DNA from: Bacteroidales bacterium
Lineage (GTDB): Bacteria > Bacteroidota > Bacteroidia > Bacteroidales > VadinHA17
DNA length: 41,307 nt
Reading direction: 5' to 3'
NCBI GenBank assembly: GCA_027028505.1
Contig: JALVJE010000038.1
Location: forward strand, 1 to 41,307
This document shows, one piece after another, positions 22,952 through 36,400 of the stretch (positions within the stretch are counted from its first letter, which is position 1; each line of letters opens with the position of its first letter). Below the pieces are notes generated by a model. It was not told where the DNA came from, searched no databases, and was given only the letters and a program-made list of their open reading frames with translations. Position numbers and translations under genes: made by a program.

Positions 22952-23557
22952 TCAGATCATCCCATACTCGATCATCAGGACGATCTGGTTGAGGACGCGG
23001 TCTTTTCCCTGCGGATCGAACTTCATCTTGAGGTCCGATCCGAAGAGACGTGCCACCGCCTGCCAGAACCCGGCATTGAAAGCTCCTTTCATCTTATCAA
23101 TGATCTCATAGGAGGTCATGCCCGTCTCGCGGTCGATCAGCTTAATGAGGATCTTGCCCTGTGAAAAGGTCATGTTCCAGATGACATCACTGTATTTGGC
23201 CTTGAGCGATTTCTCTACCTGTCTGATGTATTTCTTCTGCTCTTTTTCGGTGGGGAGAGAGTCGAGATGTGCTTCCATCTCATTCAGCAGCTCGGCAGTA
23301 AATTTTGCATAGGGATAGACCTTCTTCACGTTCCTGACATAACGGCTGTAACGCCGGTATTCCCTGCGTGTCCTGAACTTCGGCATGGGCATCACCCGCA
23401 CCTCCTCCAGGTTGACCACCGGCAGGGTATCACCATTCAGCTCCATCGAATGAAGGACCTCCGGAGCCTTTACCGTATCCTTATGGGGCAGTTCCTGGGC
23501 CCCTGCACCCACGAGCAACATGCTCCAGATCCCTGTCATGATCACCAAACGCTTCAT
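22952..23557 (-). CDS. DUF4294 family exported protein
   Basis: 201 residues with a signal peptide (MKRLVIMTGIWSMLLVGAGA, cut probably after AQ). The conserved body has NLEEVRVMPMPKFRTRREYR, then RYSRYVRNVKKVYPYAKFTA, EKEQKKYIRQVEKSLKAKYS, MTFSQGKILIKLIDRETG, and FWQAVARLFGSDLKMKFDP near the end. This matches DUF4294, a family I know only from Bacteroidota, of unknown function; exported to the periplasm. Highly basic helical middle section. Its gene is a single unit, convergent with elbB and divergent from the DUF3267 gene. Confidence 0.85.
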   Translation of the reverse strand: MKRLVIMTGIWSMLLVGAGAQELPHKDTVKAPEVLHSMELNGDTLPVVNLEEVRVMPMPKFRTRREYRRYSRYVRNVKKVYPYAKFTAELLNEMEAHLDSLPTEKEQKKYIRQVEKSLKAKYSDVIWNMTFSQGKILIKLIDRETGMTSYEIIDKMKGAFNAGFWQAVARLFGSDLKMKFDPQGKDRVLNQIVLMIEYGMI

Positions 23558-23659
23558 GATCTTCTTTCTCCCGTATCAGAATATCTTCTTCCCATACCGA
23601 TAAACAAAAAACATACCACGTCCCTTTTCCCCGGCCCGGTGAACCTGATGTAAATTTAC

Positions 23660-23667
23660 TAATTTTG
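23660..23667 (+). promoter_or_regulatory. Promoter -7 box very close to the DUF3267 start codon
   Basis: TAATTTTG matches TAnnTTTG fully and ends only four bases before the ATG at 23672, which would place the transcript start at or next to the start codon (a leaderless message). No TTTG is seen at the -33 distance. Confidence 0.4.
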
Positions 23668-23671
23668 AGGC

Positions 23672-24322
23672 ATGAGCACAAATCTCACTGTCGAAGCGTT
23701 ACAGGATGAAAAGCGGTACCGGCTTATCCTGGAGCTCCCTTACAGTGATATCCCGGATTTTGTGATGGAGCATCTGTTCCGCAAGAACGTGGAGGTCCGT
23801 TTTTTCTGGTTCTCCGTGATCCTTTTCCTGCTCATTGCCATCCGTCCCTCCATCATCTTTTTTGCTTCCGCGCCGGGGATCTTCAACACCCTCTGGTATG
23901 GTTTTCTGGGACTGGTTCTGATCCCCGTATTACTGATCCCCCTCCACGAGGGGATCCATGCCCTTGTTCTTGTGCTGTCCGGGGGACGCAATATACGTGT
24001 GGGCGCCGATCTGAAACATTTCTTTTTTTATGTCACGGCCCATCGTTACCCGGTGCGCCGCAAAGCGTTCACCCGCGTGGCCCTGGCGCCTTTTTTCGTG
24101 ATCAATACCGCCCTCTGGGTGACTGCCTGGCTCCTGCCGGGTTATCTCTCCTGGGCTTTTTACCTGGCCCTTTTCTCCCATGCCACCATGTGTGCCGGTG
24201 ATTTCGCCATGCTCTCCTTCTACAGCCGGTACCCGGGCCGTGAGATCATCACCTATGACGATGTGGACGAAAAAACCGCCTATTTCTACCTGGACACGGA
24301 CACCCCCTCCCCCCAACTATGA
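23672..24322 (+). CDS. DUF3267 family zincin-like membrane protein
   Basis: 216 residues with about four membrane helices (48-65, 75-93, 140-160, 163-182). The second helix ends in HEGIHALVLVLSGG, an HExxH zinc-protease motif at residues 92-96, as in DUF3267/site-2-protease-like proteins. The cytosolic C-terminus (REIITYDDVDEKTAYFY) is acidic. The likely role is a membrane-embedded metalloprotease or a relative that lost activity; substrate unknown. Its last residues and stop run into GAACTACGAACTATGAAC repeats. A TAATTTTG box ends four bases upstream of the ATG. Confidence 0.78.
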   Translation: MSTNLTVEALQDEKRYRLILELPYSDIPDFVMEHLFRKNVEVRFFWFSVILFLLIAIRPSIIFFASAPGIFNTLWYGFLGLVLIPVLLIPLHEGIHALVLVLSGGRNIRVGADLKHFFFYVTAHRYPVRRKAFTRVALAPFFVINTALWVTAWLLPGYLSWAFYLALFSHATMCAGDFAMLSFYSRYPGREIITYDDVDEKTAYFYLDTDTPSPQL

Positions 24323-24350
24323 ACTACGAACTATGAACTCTGAACTTTTA

Positions 24351-24358
24351 TATCTTTG
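24351..24358 (+). promoter_or_regulatory. Promoter -7 box for the POT transporter
   Basis: TATCTTTG, a perfect TAnnTTTG, 33 bases before the ATG at 24392. It directly follows a GAACTATGAACTCTGAAC repeat (24319-24347), the same repeat-promoter pairing as in front of tgt (6064-6110, opposite strand). Confidence 0.6.
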
Positions 24359-24391
24359 CCCTGTTTTTTATAAAAAACTAACACAACCATC

Positions 24392-25834
24392 ATGGCAACA
24401 ATAGGACAGGTCATCAAAAAGCTGCCCCGGGTTTTCTGGATCGCCAACTTCATGGAACTGTTCGAGCGGTGGGCCTGGTACGGCATGTACAACGCCCTGG
24501 CGCTCTATCTCACCCTCTCACGGGATACGGGCGCTCTGGGGTTCTCCGATGCAGAGAAAGGGATCATCATAGGCACCGGTTCCATGCTCCTCTATTTTTT
24601 GCCGATCATCACCGGTGCCATCGCCGACAAGATCGGTTACCGCAAGATGCTGATCCTCTCTTTCCTGAGCTATATCGCAGGATATTACATGGTAGGGCAT
24701 TTTCAGAGCTTTGGCTGGGTCTTTTTTGCCTATATCTTCCTGGCCACGGCCGGCGCTCTTTTCAAACCCATCATCTCGGCTGTGGTGGCCAAAACCACCG
24801 ACGCGGAGACCTCCTCCATAGGCTTTGGGATCTTTTACATGATGGTCAATATCGGAGGGTTCATCGGGCCTTTCATTGCCGGTCTGGTGTATGAGCTGAG
24901 CTGGGATTATGTTTTTTATATATCGATCGCTGCCATCGCCGTCAACTTCCTCATTGTACTCTTTCTGTTCCGGGAACCTGACCGTGAGGAGGAGGACAAC
25001 GGAGAGTCGCTCGGAACCAAGATCCTCAAAGCTTTTGAGAATATCATCATCACCCTCGCCGACTGGAAATATGTCCTTTTCCTGACCATCATGGTCCTTT
25101 TCTGGACGGCTTTCAACCAGCTCTATTACACCTTCCCCACCTTCATCAACGACTGGGTCAATTTTGACAAGCTGAGCTCCTCGCTGGGACTGGCGCCCGG
25201 CACCATCACGGCGGTGGGACTGACCAGCCTGGATGCTTTCTTCATCATCCTCCTGCAGCTGTTTATCTCTTCGGTAGCCATGCGTTTCAAGCCCCTCCAC
25301 GCCATGATCGTGGGAATCGTCATCCTCTCCGGAGGCCTTTTCTTCATGTTCTCCAGTCAGAACGGGTGGATCGTGATCTTCGGCATCCTGGTCTTCGCCA
25401 TCGGCGAGATGGCCAGTTCTCCCAAGTTCACCGAATATGTTGGTCGCATAGCACCGCCGGACAAGAAGGCCCTTTATATGGGCACCTCTTTCCTGCCCAT
25501 TGCCGCCGCACATTTTCTGGCCGGCCTCCTCTCCGGAAAGGCCTATGCCAACATCGGCGCCCGGTTCACCCTGCTGCAGAAAGAGGTGGCCGCACGCGGC
25601 CTCAACATCCCGCAGGTGGGAGAGCATTTCACCAAGAATGATTATATGAAGATGGCTGCTGAAAAGATGAATATGTCTCCTGCCGAGATGACGCAGTACC
25701 TCTGGTCCCATTACCATCCCAATAAAGTGTGGCTGCTCTATACGGGCATTGCCCTCTCTGCCGCTTTCTTCCTGTTCCTTTATGACCGGTATGTGCTGAA
25801 AGGGGTGGATGTTAGTAAGAACGATGATCGTTGA
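24392..25834 (+). CDS. POT/PTR-family proton-coupled oligopeptide transporter
   Basis: 480 residues, a 12-helix major facilitator. The POT signature ExxER is present in FMELFERWAWYGMY (E22, E25, R26), followed by GFSDAEKGIIIGTGSMLLYF and PIITGAIADKIGYRKMLILS. GALFKPIISAVVAKTTD and GFGIFYMMVNIGGFIGPFIA follow, the last being the PTR2 motif on helix 5. It should import di- and tripeptides driven by protons; exact substrate unknown. Own promoter. The C-terminus (VSKNDDR) runs into a GATGATCGTTGATCGTTGAA repeat. Confidence 0.9.
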   Translation: MATIGQVIKKLPRVFWIANFMELFERWAWYGMYNALALYLTLSRDTGALGFSDAEKGIIIGTGSMLLYFLPIITGAIADKIGYRKMLILSFLSYIAGYYMVGHFQSFGWVFFAYIFLATAGALFKPIISAVVAKTTDAETSSIGFGIFYMMVNIGGFIGPFIAGLVYELSWDYVFYISIAAIAVNFLIVLFLFREPDREEEDNGESLGTKILKAFENIIITLADWKYVLFLTIMVLFWTAFNQLYYTFPTFINDWVNFDKLSSSLGLAPGTITAVGLTSLDAFFIILLQLFISSVAMRFKPLHAMIVGIVILSGGLFFMFSSQNGWIVIFGILVFAIGEMASSPKFTEYVGRIAPPDKKALYMGTSFLPIAAAHFLAGLLSGKAYANIGARFTLLQKEVAARGLNIPQVGEHFTKNDYMKMAAEKMNMSPAEMTQYLWSHYHPNKVWLLYTGIALSAAFFLFLYDRYVLKGVDVSKNDDR

Positions 25835-25862
25835 TCGTTGAATGATGATCGATGAAGGGGAA
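25826..25862. repeat. Short GATGATCGTTGATCG repeat at the transporter 3' end
   Basis: Reiteration of GATGATCGTTGATCGTTGAA followed by TGATGATCGATGAAGG begins inside the last codons of the transporter gene and continues past its stop. It belongs to the same word family as 1542-1590 and 12961-13000. Confidence 0.6.
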
Positions 25863-25898
25863 GCAAAACTTTTTATATATTAGGGGAAAACTCTGCTG

Positions 25899-26399
25899 AT
25901 GATTGTTTCCCAGATCGCTGCCATGGCCCGCAACCGGGTCATAGGACGTGACAACCGTCTTCCCTGGCACATGCCGGATGACCTGGCATGGTTCTTCCGT
26001 ATCACGCGCGGACATCACATCATCATGGGCCGCAGGAATTATGAAGCCAACGGCAGAGCCCTCCCCGGCCGCACCAACATCGTCATCACCCGCAACCCTC
26101 ACTATCAGGCTCCCGGATGTGTGGTGGTACATACGATCGAAGAGGCGCTGGACTACGCCCGTCATCACGGCGAGGAGGAGGCTTTCATTGTGGGCGGCGG
26201 CCAGATCTATGCCGCCACACTGTCCCTCACCGACCGTATCTACCTCACCCTCATCGACATGGAGGTAGAAGGAGATGCTTTCTTCCCGGAGCTGGATCTC
26301 CGGGAGTGGAAGATCGTGAGCGAAGATCCCCACAAGGCAGATCAGCGCAATTCTTTTGACTACACTTTTTACATATACGAGAGAACAACCAAAAAATAA
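25899..26399 (+). CDS. folA: Dihydrofolate reductase
   Basis: 166 residues, standard DHFR length. Motifs: MIVSQIAAMARNRVIGRDNR, LPWHMPDDLAWFFRITRGHH (the Asp of PDDL protonates the substrate), IIMGRRNYEANGRALPGRTN (NADPH binding), and EEAFIVGGGQIYAATLSLTD. Reduces dihydrofolate to tetrahydrofolate. No thyA is adjacent. It is followed four bases later by a serine hydrolase gene, so at least those two genes are co-transcribed. Confidence 0.95.
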   Translation: MIVSQIAAMARNRVIGRDNRLPWHMPDDLAWFFRITRGHHIIMGRRNYEANGRALPGRTNIVITRNPHYQAPGCVVVHTIEEALDYARHHGEEEAFIVGGGQIYAATLSLTDRIYLTLIDMEVEGDAFFPELDLREWKIVSEDPHKADQRNSFDYTFYIYERTTKK

Positions 26400-26403
26400 T
26401 ACC

Positions 26404-30962
<4,559 letters not shown>

Positions 30963-31167
30963 AGGACGGGGAGGCCTGGATAAATCCATTTTGTTTCATT
31001 CAACACAGTAACCTAGACAGGATGATTTTGCGTAGCCATCCCGCCCCCTTAATCCCCTGAAGGGGAAACCCGGCACACGTAGTCATCTTACTTTAAGGGT
31101 CAGAAATAACTTCTCTTTAATCATTCACCCTTCGATTCGAGCTTCAAGATTCAAGCATCGAGCTTCT
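30963..31167. repeat. Intergenic gap with CCCCTGAAGGGG hairpin and word repeats
   Basis: 205 bases between convergent genes. It contains the inverted repeat TCCCC-TGAA-GGGGA (31053-31066) preceded by CCGCCCCCTTAA, and a tract of TCGAGCTTCAAGATTCAAGC and ATCGAGCTTC (31135-31163). No gene or T-tract terminator is seen. Confidence 0.65.
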
Positions 31168-31824
31168 TCAGGGTTTCCGCAGATGCAGATCGCTCACCCT
31201 TTCCCTGACCGCCTGCATGAAAGCTTCGCTCGGATCGGTTTTCACAGTCCGGTAGGTACTGTCCCTCTCCAGCCACAGGGGGGTATGCTCCATACGGGTG
31301 TACTCGTAATGTCCTATGAGATACTGTATCGTAGGGTATTTTTTTACCAGGTAACGCACCAGGCGGGCATTGGCTTCGATCTGCTCCGGGGTCATATTGT
31401 CTACGCCGCCGGCGCCCCCTACGTTTTCCACTCCGATGCTGTAATAGTTCAGGCCTATCACATGCCGGGCCATCCGGGTTTCCGGCATCAGACGGTAGAT
31501 GGTGCCGTCACGGTCGACAAGGAAATGTGCTGACACATTCAGCTTACCTGCTCCGGCAACAATGCCGCCGTACTGTATCGTATCAGGCTTCAGGATATTG
31601 AAAGCCTCCTCCAGGTCGTTCGTCTCGATCCAGTGCAGCACGATGATCTTCGGGGTAATGGTGATGTCCTGTACCTCCAGGCCGTAATGCTGCCGGATAT
31701 ATTCCTTCGTCAGCCGAACCCGCTCGGGGGAGAAATCAATGGGCTTGTCCACGATCTTTACCCTGTCACCCCGGCAGGAGGCCACCAGCATAACCAGTAA
31801 AAATGATCTTAAGAGCTTGTTCAT
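31168..31824 (-). CDS. N-acetylmuramoyl-L-alanine amidase, lipoprotein
   Basis: 218 residues from the ATG at 31824. The N-terminus MNKLLRSFLLVMLVASCRGD has a lipobox (VASC, Cys 17), so it should be a membrane-anchored lipoprotein. The Amidase_2 zinc site is seen in ITPKIIVLHWIETND, SAHFLVDRDGTIYRLMPE, MARHVIGLNYYSIGVENVG and YLIGHYEYTRMEHTPLW. The fold cuts the bond between MurNAc and L-alanine in peptidoglycan. A longer open frame to 31998 overlaps the symporter and is not plausible. It begins 17 bases after the symporter stop; the pairing may point to recycling of cell-wall fragments, but that is inference. Confidence 0.9.
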   Translation of the reverse strand: MNKLLRSFLLVMLVASCRGDRVKIVDKPIDFSPERVRLTKEYIRQHYGLEVQDITITPKIIVLHWIETNDLEEAFNILKPDTIQYGGIVAGAGKLNVSAHFLVDRDGTIYRLMPETRMARHVIGLNYYSIGVENVGGAGGVDNMTPEQIEANARLVRYLVKKYPTIQYLIGHYEYTRMEHTPLWLERDSTYRTVKTDPSEAFMQAVRERVSDLHLRKP

Positions 31825-31841
31825 GATCTTTTTTTGTAAAA

Positions 31842-33299
31842 TTACTTTTTTTCTCCGATGATCCACAGTCCGGCAAAGGTAATGATACCGTTCAGCAACA
31901 AGATGGTATAGCCGAAATGAAATCCCGTATACCGGATCATAAAGAGATTCAGCAGCCAGGAGAGAAGGGGTGAAAGGATCACCACCAGCGGCACCCACCG
32001 GTCCCGCACCTTTCTTCGGGTCGCCAGTCCGAAGGTGTACAGTCCCAGCAGGGGACCGTAAGTATATCCGGCGATGGCAAAGACCATATTGATGACGCTG
32101 TCGTTGTTCACAGCCCGGAACACCAGGATGATCGTGATCAGTAACAGGGAAAAGGCAATGTTCACGATGTACCTCATCCGCTTCTTCTGCCGGTCTGTCT
32201 TGTTTTCCGTATGCAGGAAGTCGGTGTAAAAGGAGGTGGTGAGGGCTGTCAGCGCCGAATCGGCAGAGGAGAAAGCCGCCGAGGCGATCCCCAGCAGGAA
32301 GATGATGCCCGCCCCCGTGGCAAAATGGTGCAACGCCAGGTCTGGAAAAACTTTATCGGTATCCGTAATATGGCCGGCAGCATCCACGGGCAGGACGATG
32401 CCGGTACGTTCAATGAAAATATACAACAGGGCTCCCAGTGAGAGGAAGATCAGGTTGGTGATCACCAGGCTGACGCTGTAAAGAAAGATGTTTTTCTGCG
32501 CCTCTTTCAGGTTGCGGCAGGTGAGACTTTTCTGCATCTCGTTCTGATCCAGTCCGTTCATGGCTACCGCCACCACAGCTCCTGTGATGAACTGCTTGTA
32601 AAAGTTCTTCCCATAGTTCCAGTCCCAGTTAAAGATCCTGGAATAATCGCTGTGGACAATGCTTTTCACCATCCCGCCGAAGGAGAGGTCCAGGGCCCGG
32701 GTGATCAGGATGATGCTGACGATCACCGACGAGAGCATCATCAGCGTCTGGAAGGTGTCGGTCCACACGATGGTCTTGATACCGGCTTTGTTGGTATAAG
32801 CCCAGATCATCAGGATCGTGATGACCACGGTCACGACAAAAGGGATGTGATAATGGTCGAAGAACGCCAGCTGCAGCACACCGGCCACCACAAAAAGACG
32901 CAGGGAAGCTCCCAGTGACTGCGAAAGAAGGAAGATCAAAGCTCCCGTCTTGTGAGAGACCACGCCGAAACGATCACCCAGCCAGGAATAGATGGAGACC
33001 AGCTTCAGGCGATAATAGAGGGGCAGCAATACCGTGGCGATGATGAAATATCCGACCAAGTAACCCAGCACAAGCTGGAAATAGTAAAAATAGGTGTTCC
33101 CCACCTCCCCCGGCACAGAGATAAAAGTGATGCCCGACAGCGAAGCCCCGATCATCCCAAAGGCCACCACATACCACGGCGATCGCCGGTTGCCGGTGAA
33201 ATAGGTCTCATTGTCGGCATGCCTGCCCGTGAAATGGGAGATCAGCAGGAGGATACCAAAATAGGCCGCAATGACCCCGAAAACGATCTTCGGATCCAT
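31842..33299 (-). CDS. Sodium:solute symporter (SSS family)
   Basis: 485 residues with about 13 membrane helices. Family features include the opening VIAAYFGILLLISHFTGRHA, the conserved NRRSPWYVVAFGMIGASLSG stretch with TFISVPGEVGNTYFYYFQLV, GAVVAVAMNGLDQNEMQKSL, and LGIASAAFSSADSALTALTT (the sodium-site serines of helix 8). Substrate unknown: this Bacteroidota subgroup is often annotated only as sodium:solute symporter. It precedes a lipoprotein amidase, so a cell-wall-derived solute is possible. A TATTTTTG promoter box lies 30 bases upstream. Confidence 0.92.
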   Translation of the reverse strand: MDPKIVFGVIAAYFGILLLISHFTGRHADNETYFTGNRRSPWYVVAFGMIGASLSGITFISVPGEVGNTYFYYFQLVLGYLVGYFIIATVLLPLYYRLKLVSIYSWLGDRFGVVSHKTGALIFLLSQSLGASLRLFVVAGVLQLAFFDHYHIPFVVTVVITILMIWAYTNKAGIKTIVWTDTFQTLMMLSSVIVSIILITRALDLSFGGMVKSIVHSDYSRIFNWDWNYGKNFYKQFITGAVVAVAMNGLDQNEMQKSLTCRNLKEAQKNIFLYSVSLVITNLIFLSLGALLYIFIERTGIVLPVDAAGHITDTDKVFPDLALHHFATGAGIIFLLGIASAAFSSADSALTALTTSFYTDFLHTENKTDRQKKRMRYIVNIAFSLLLITIILVFRAVNNDSVINMVFAIAGYTYGPLLGLYTFGLATRRKVRDRWVPLVVILSPLLSWLLNLFMIRYTGFHFGYTILLLNGIITFAGLWIIGEKK

Positions 33300-33328
33300 G
33301 AATTGTCCGTGATTTTGACAATGAAGAG

Positions 33329-33336
33329 CAAAAATA
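33329..33336 (-). promoter_or_regulatory. Promoter -7 box for the symporter-amidase pair
   Basis: TATTTTTG on the minus strand is a full TAnnTTTG match, 30 bases before the symporter ATG, in an AT-rich divergent gap. Confidence 0.5.
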
Positions 33337-33393
33337 GAATATTTGCGTTAATTTTATGTTTTTCATTCTAATGACCATTATTAAGAAATAAGC

Positions 33394-33882
33394 ATGGAAC
33401 CAGACAACCTCATCCTGCGAGCACCGGTAAATGATGATGAAAGAAAAGAAGCCGCCGCTCTCATGGCCGGAACTGATCCGTGGATCACGCTGGGGATCGG
33501 CAGGGAGCAGGTCCTGGCCACCCTGCAGGATCCGTTTTATGAAACCTGGCTCGCGCTCAGCGGGGCAGAGATCGCAGGGGTGGCGGTCATACAGATGAAA
33601 GGCGCCTGCACAGGATACCTGAAAAGCATCGCGGTAAAACAGGCCTGGCAGCATAAACATGTCGGCAGCCGCCTCATGGACTTTGTGGAGGAGAAGATAC
33701 TGGAGGTCCATACCAATGTGTTTCTGTGCGTTTCCTCCTTCAACACCTCTGCGCGCAGGTTTTATCAGAAAAGAGGCTATGAGGAAGTGGGGGTGCTGAA
33801 AGACTATCTCGTTAAAGGTTATGATGAGATCCTGATGCGGAAAAGCACAGGACCGGTATTGGCGAGTGATCCCGGGGAATAA
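33394..33882 (+). CDS. GNAT-family N-acetyltransferase
   Basis: 162 residues. Acetyl-CoA-binding motif A is YLKSIAVKQAWQHKHVGSRL followed by MDFVEEKI, and motif B includes FLCVSSFNTSARRFYQKRGY then EEVGVLKDYLVKGYDEILM, the standard GNAT ending. Substrate cannot be told. It stands alone, divergent from the symporter, and its stop is five bases from the convergent PBP1A stop. Confidence 0.9.
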   Translation: MEPDNLILRAPVNDDERKEAAALMAGTDPWITLGIGREQVLATLQDPFYETWLALSGAEIAGVAVIQMKGACTGYLKSIAVKQAWQHKHVGSRLMDFVEEKILEVHTNVFLCVSSFNTSARRFYQKRGYEEVGVLKDYLVKGYDEILMRKSTGPVLASDPGE

Positions 33883-33887
33883 CCCCG

Positions 33888-36227
33888 TCATCTTTTTCTT
33901 TTTCCGAAGATACGCCGCATGGCATCGCGGATCGACTCTTTCCGTTTCTCCCGTTTTTCGCGGCGCTGTTCCTGCTTTATCTGCCGCAGGGAGTCATTGC
34001 GCTGACGAGGGCCGAAAAGGTTACGGAAGAATCCTCTCTCCGGGTTCTCCGGGGAGTAATCGGGACAATCCATCTGCTCGCTCAGCGGATAGTAGAGAAC
34101 GGGAAAGTCGCCGGCAGCATATTTTCTCACCTGCGGATCGCTGTTCAGCTTCCTCACGAACAGGGCAAAGACCGGCAGGGCCGTATGGGCGCCCTGTCCC
34201 AGGGTGAGGGTGCGAAAATGGATCTCCGGGCTCTCGGCCCCCACCCACGTGCCGGCAACGAGACGCGGCAGGATCCCCATGAACCAGCCGTCGGCATTGT
34301 TTTGGGTGGTGCCGGTCTTGCCGGCCAGCGCATTGGGCAGGAGGTAGACACTATGCAGAGCCCGGGCTGTGCCGGAGTCGACCACCTCACGCAACATGTA
34401 CAGCATCTCAAGACTCACATCAGGCGTCAGCACCTGCTCCTCCTGCCCGGGATCAGGCTTGTACTCATAAAGGACCTCTCCTTTTTTATCCACGATCTTC
34501 GTAAGGATGACCGGATCGACCCGTCTGCCCCCGTTCACAAAAGGACAATAGGCACGGGTCAGCTCATACAGCGAGAGGGAGACGGTCCCCAGCGCCACCG
34601 AGGGCACCTCCGGGATCTCCGAGGTGATCCCCATGGCCCGGGCTTTCTCCACGACAGGCTGCACACCGGTACGGCTCACCAGCTCGGCCGTGACAGTATT
34701 AACGGAGTGCGCCAGGGCGCCTTTCAGGGAATAATACCCCTCATACTCCCCTTCGGCATTTTCGGGCGACCAGTCGTCAAATTCCGGGAAGGTGTGCCGT
34801 TCATTGGAGATGAACTCACAGGGTTTCATGCCCTGCTCCAGGGCGGTGGCATAGACGAACGGTTTAAAAGTGGAGCCCACCTGCCTGCGGGAGGTGACAT
34901 GGTCATACTGCCAGCGGCTGTGGTCCACACCGCCCACCCAGGCACGCACATATCCGGTCACGGGATCCATGGCCATAAAGCCGGCCTGCAGGGTCATGAG
35001 ATCCTGCCACAGGGAATCCAGTGGCGTATAAGTTCGACCGTCTTTCCCCTTCACGGGTGCACGCATTTTATTCAGGATCTCTGCCTCTGTCAGGCCTTCT
35101 TCTTTCAGAGCCTGATAGCGGGAGCTATTGTGCAGCGCTTTCAGGAACACTCCGGAATTTTCATCCACAGGATGCCTGCCTTTCCAGTGGTCATCGAACT
35201 CTTTCTGCAGGACTTTCATCCGTTGCTTTACGGCCTGTGACGCCGCCTGCTGTATTCCCGCATGGATGGTGGTATAGATCTTCAGGCCGTCGGTGAGCAG
35301 GTGGATGCTGTCACCGTAGTTCTCCCGGAGATACTTCTCCACCTGTACTTTCAGGTAGTCCCGGAACCAGGGAGCAATGCCGGTATTGTTGTCTATGCGT
35401 TTGTATTTCAGACGGAGGGGGGTCTGCTGCCATTTCTTCACCTCTTCCGGTTTCAGGAAACCATGCTCTCCCATCCGGCGCAGCACTATATTGCGCCGGT
35501 GCAGGGAGCGCTGCGGATGAAGGCGGGGGTTGTAGGCCGTGTTGGCAGCCAGCATCCCGATGAGGGTGGCTGCCTCGGCAGGGTTCAGCGCACCGGCATG
35601 TTTGCTGAAAAAACGGAGAGAAGCGGTCTCGATGCCGTAAATGTCCTCCCCGAAAGGTACCGTATTGAGATAGAGCATCAGGATCTGCTCCTTGTCATAC
35701 ACTTTCTCGAGACGGGCCGCTATGATGGCCTCTTTCACCTTGCTCACCAGGAGGATCGTCCACTTTTTACCGGGCCGAGGATAGAGGTTGCGTGCCAGCT
35801 GTTCACTGATGGTGCTCCCGCCTCCCTGGGCCCGCTCCCTCAAGAGGATCGTCTTCAACAGCACCCGTCCCAGACTGATATAATCGATGCCGTGATGCTC
35901 GAAAAAACGGGCATCCTCGGTGGCCACCAGGGCATGGATGACGTGGGGGGAGACCCGGTCGTTACCCACCGTCAGGCGGTTCTCCAGAAAATATCTCCCC
36001 ATCAGCCTGCCATCGGAAGAATAGACCTCCGAGGCTGTATTCTGACGGATGGATGCCAGCTGGTCACGCGTGGGGATAGGACCGAAGATGCCGGCCCACA
36101 CCAGAAAGAGGAAAAACACAAAGAGTATGAAAAAGGTCGCAGCAAGTGTGAGGAAGGCCCTGACTGCCGTCCCCTGCCAGGAGGTCTTCTTCCTGCCGCT
36201 TTTTTTTCTTTTTTTCACGCTGCCCAT
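33888..36227 (-). CDS. Bifunctional penicillin-binding protein 1A (transglycosylase/transpeptidase)
   Basis: 779 residues, class A PBP. A basic cytoplasmic tail and one membrane helix (about 22-46) precede the GT51 domain with VATEDARFFEHHGID (catalytic Glu 104), GGSTISEQLARNLYP and EAIIAARLEKVYDKEQILML. The transpeptidase has QVGSTFKPFVYATALEQG (SxxK, Ser 452), HSVNTVTAELV (SxN) and AGKTGTTQNNADGWF (KTG). It polymerises and cross-links peptidoglycan in the periplasm. The C-terminus is very basic (KRRKESIRDAMRRIFGKRKR-like), typical of Bacteroidota PBP1A. It is a single-gene unit. Confidence 0.95.
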   Translation of the reverse strand: MGSVKKRKKSGRKKTSWQGTAVRAFLTLAATFFILFVFFLFLVWAGIFGPIPTRDQLASIRQNTASEVYSSDGRLMGRYFLENRLTVGNDRVSPHVIHALVATEDARFFEHHGIDYISLGRVLLKTILLRERAQGGGSTISEQLARNLYPRPGKKWTILLVSKVKEAIIAARLEKVYDKEQILMLYLNTVPFGEDIYGIETASLRFFSKHAGALNPAEAATLIGMLAANTAYNPRLHPQRSLHRRNIVLRRMGEHGFLKPEEVKKWQQTPLRLKYKRIDNNTGIAPWFRDYLKVQVEKYLRENYGDSIHLLTDGLKIYTTIHAGIQQAASQAVKQRMKVLQKEFDDHWKGRHPVDENSGVFLKALHNSSRYQALKEEGLTEAEILNKMRAPVKGKDGRTYTPLDSLWQDLMTLQAGFMAMDPVTGYVRAWVGGVDHSRWQYDHVTSRRQVGSTFKPFVYATALEQGMKPCEFISNERHTFPEFDDWSPENAEGEYEGYYSLKGALAHSVNTVTAELVSRTGVQPVVEKARAMGITSEIPEVPSVALGTVSLSLYELTRAYCPFVNGGRRVDPVILTKIVDKKGEVLYEYKPDPGQEEQVLTPDVSLEMLYMLREVVDSGTARALHSVYLLPNALAGKTGTTQNNADGWFMGILPRLVAGTWVGAESPEIHFRTLTLGQGAHTALPVFALFVRKLNSDPQVRKYAAGDFPVLYYPLSEQMDCPDYSPENPERGFFRNLFGPRQRNDSLRQIKQEQRREKREKRKESIRDAMRRIFGKRKR

Positions 36228-36400
36228 TTCATTCTAAACTGCAATATTGGTCAAAATATTTTACACCGGAAAGACAGGAGACCCCATCTGCGCAAATACT
36301 TCGTAACACAAACCACCGATCTCCCAAATGACCATTTTTCCCATAATTATTCTTAATTTTACACGTTCTTAAATTGTTGATAACAATAAACCAAAACATA

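Noticed and set aside
24518-25717. Minus-strand open frame of 399 codons inside the POT transporter
   Set aside because: Its composition (His/Asp/Glu-rich, no hydrophobic core) is that of an antisense shadow of a membrane protein gene.
31825-31998. Longer amidase start at 31998
   Set aside because: It would overlap the symporter gene and remove the lipoprotein signal peptide from the N-terminus.
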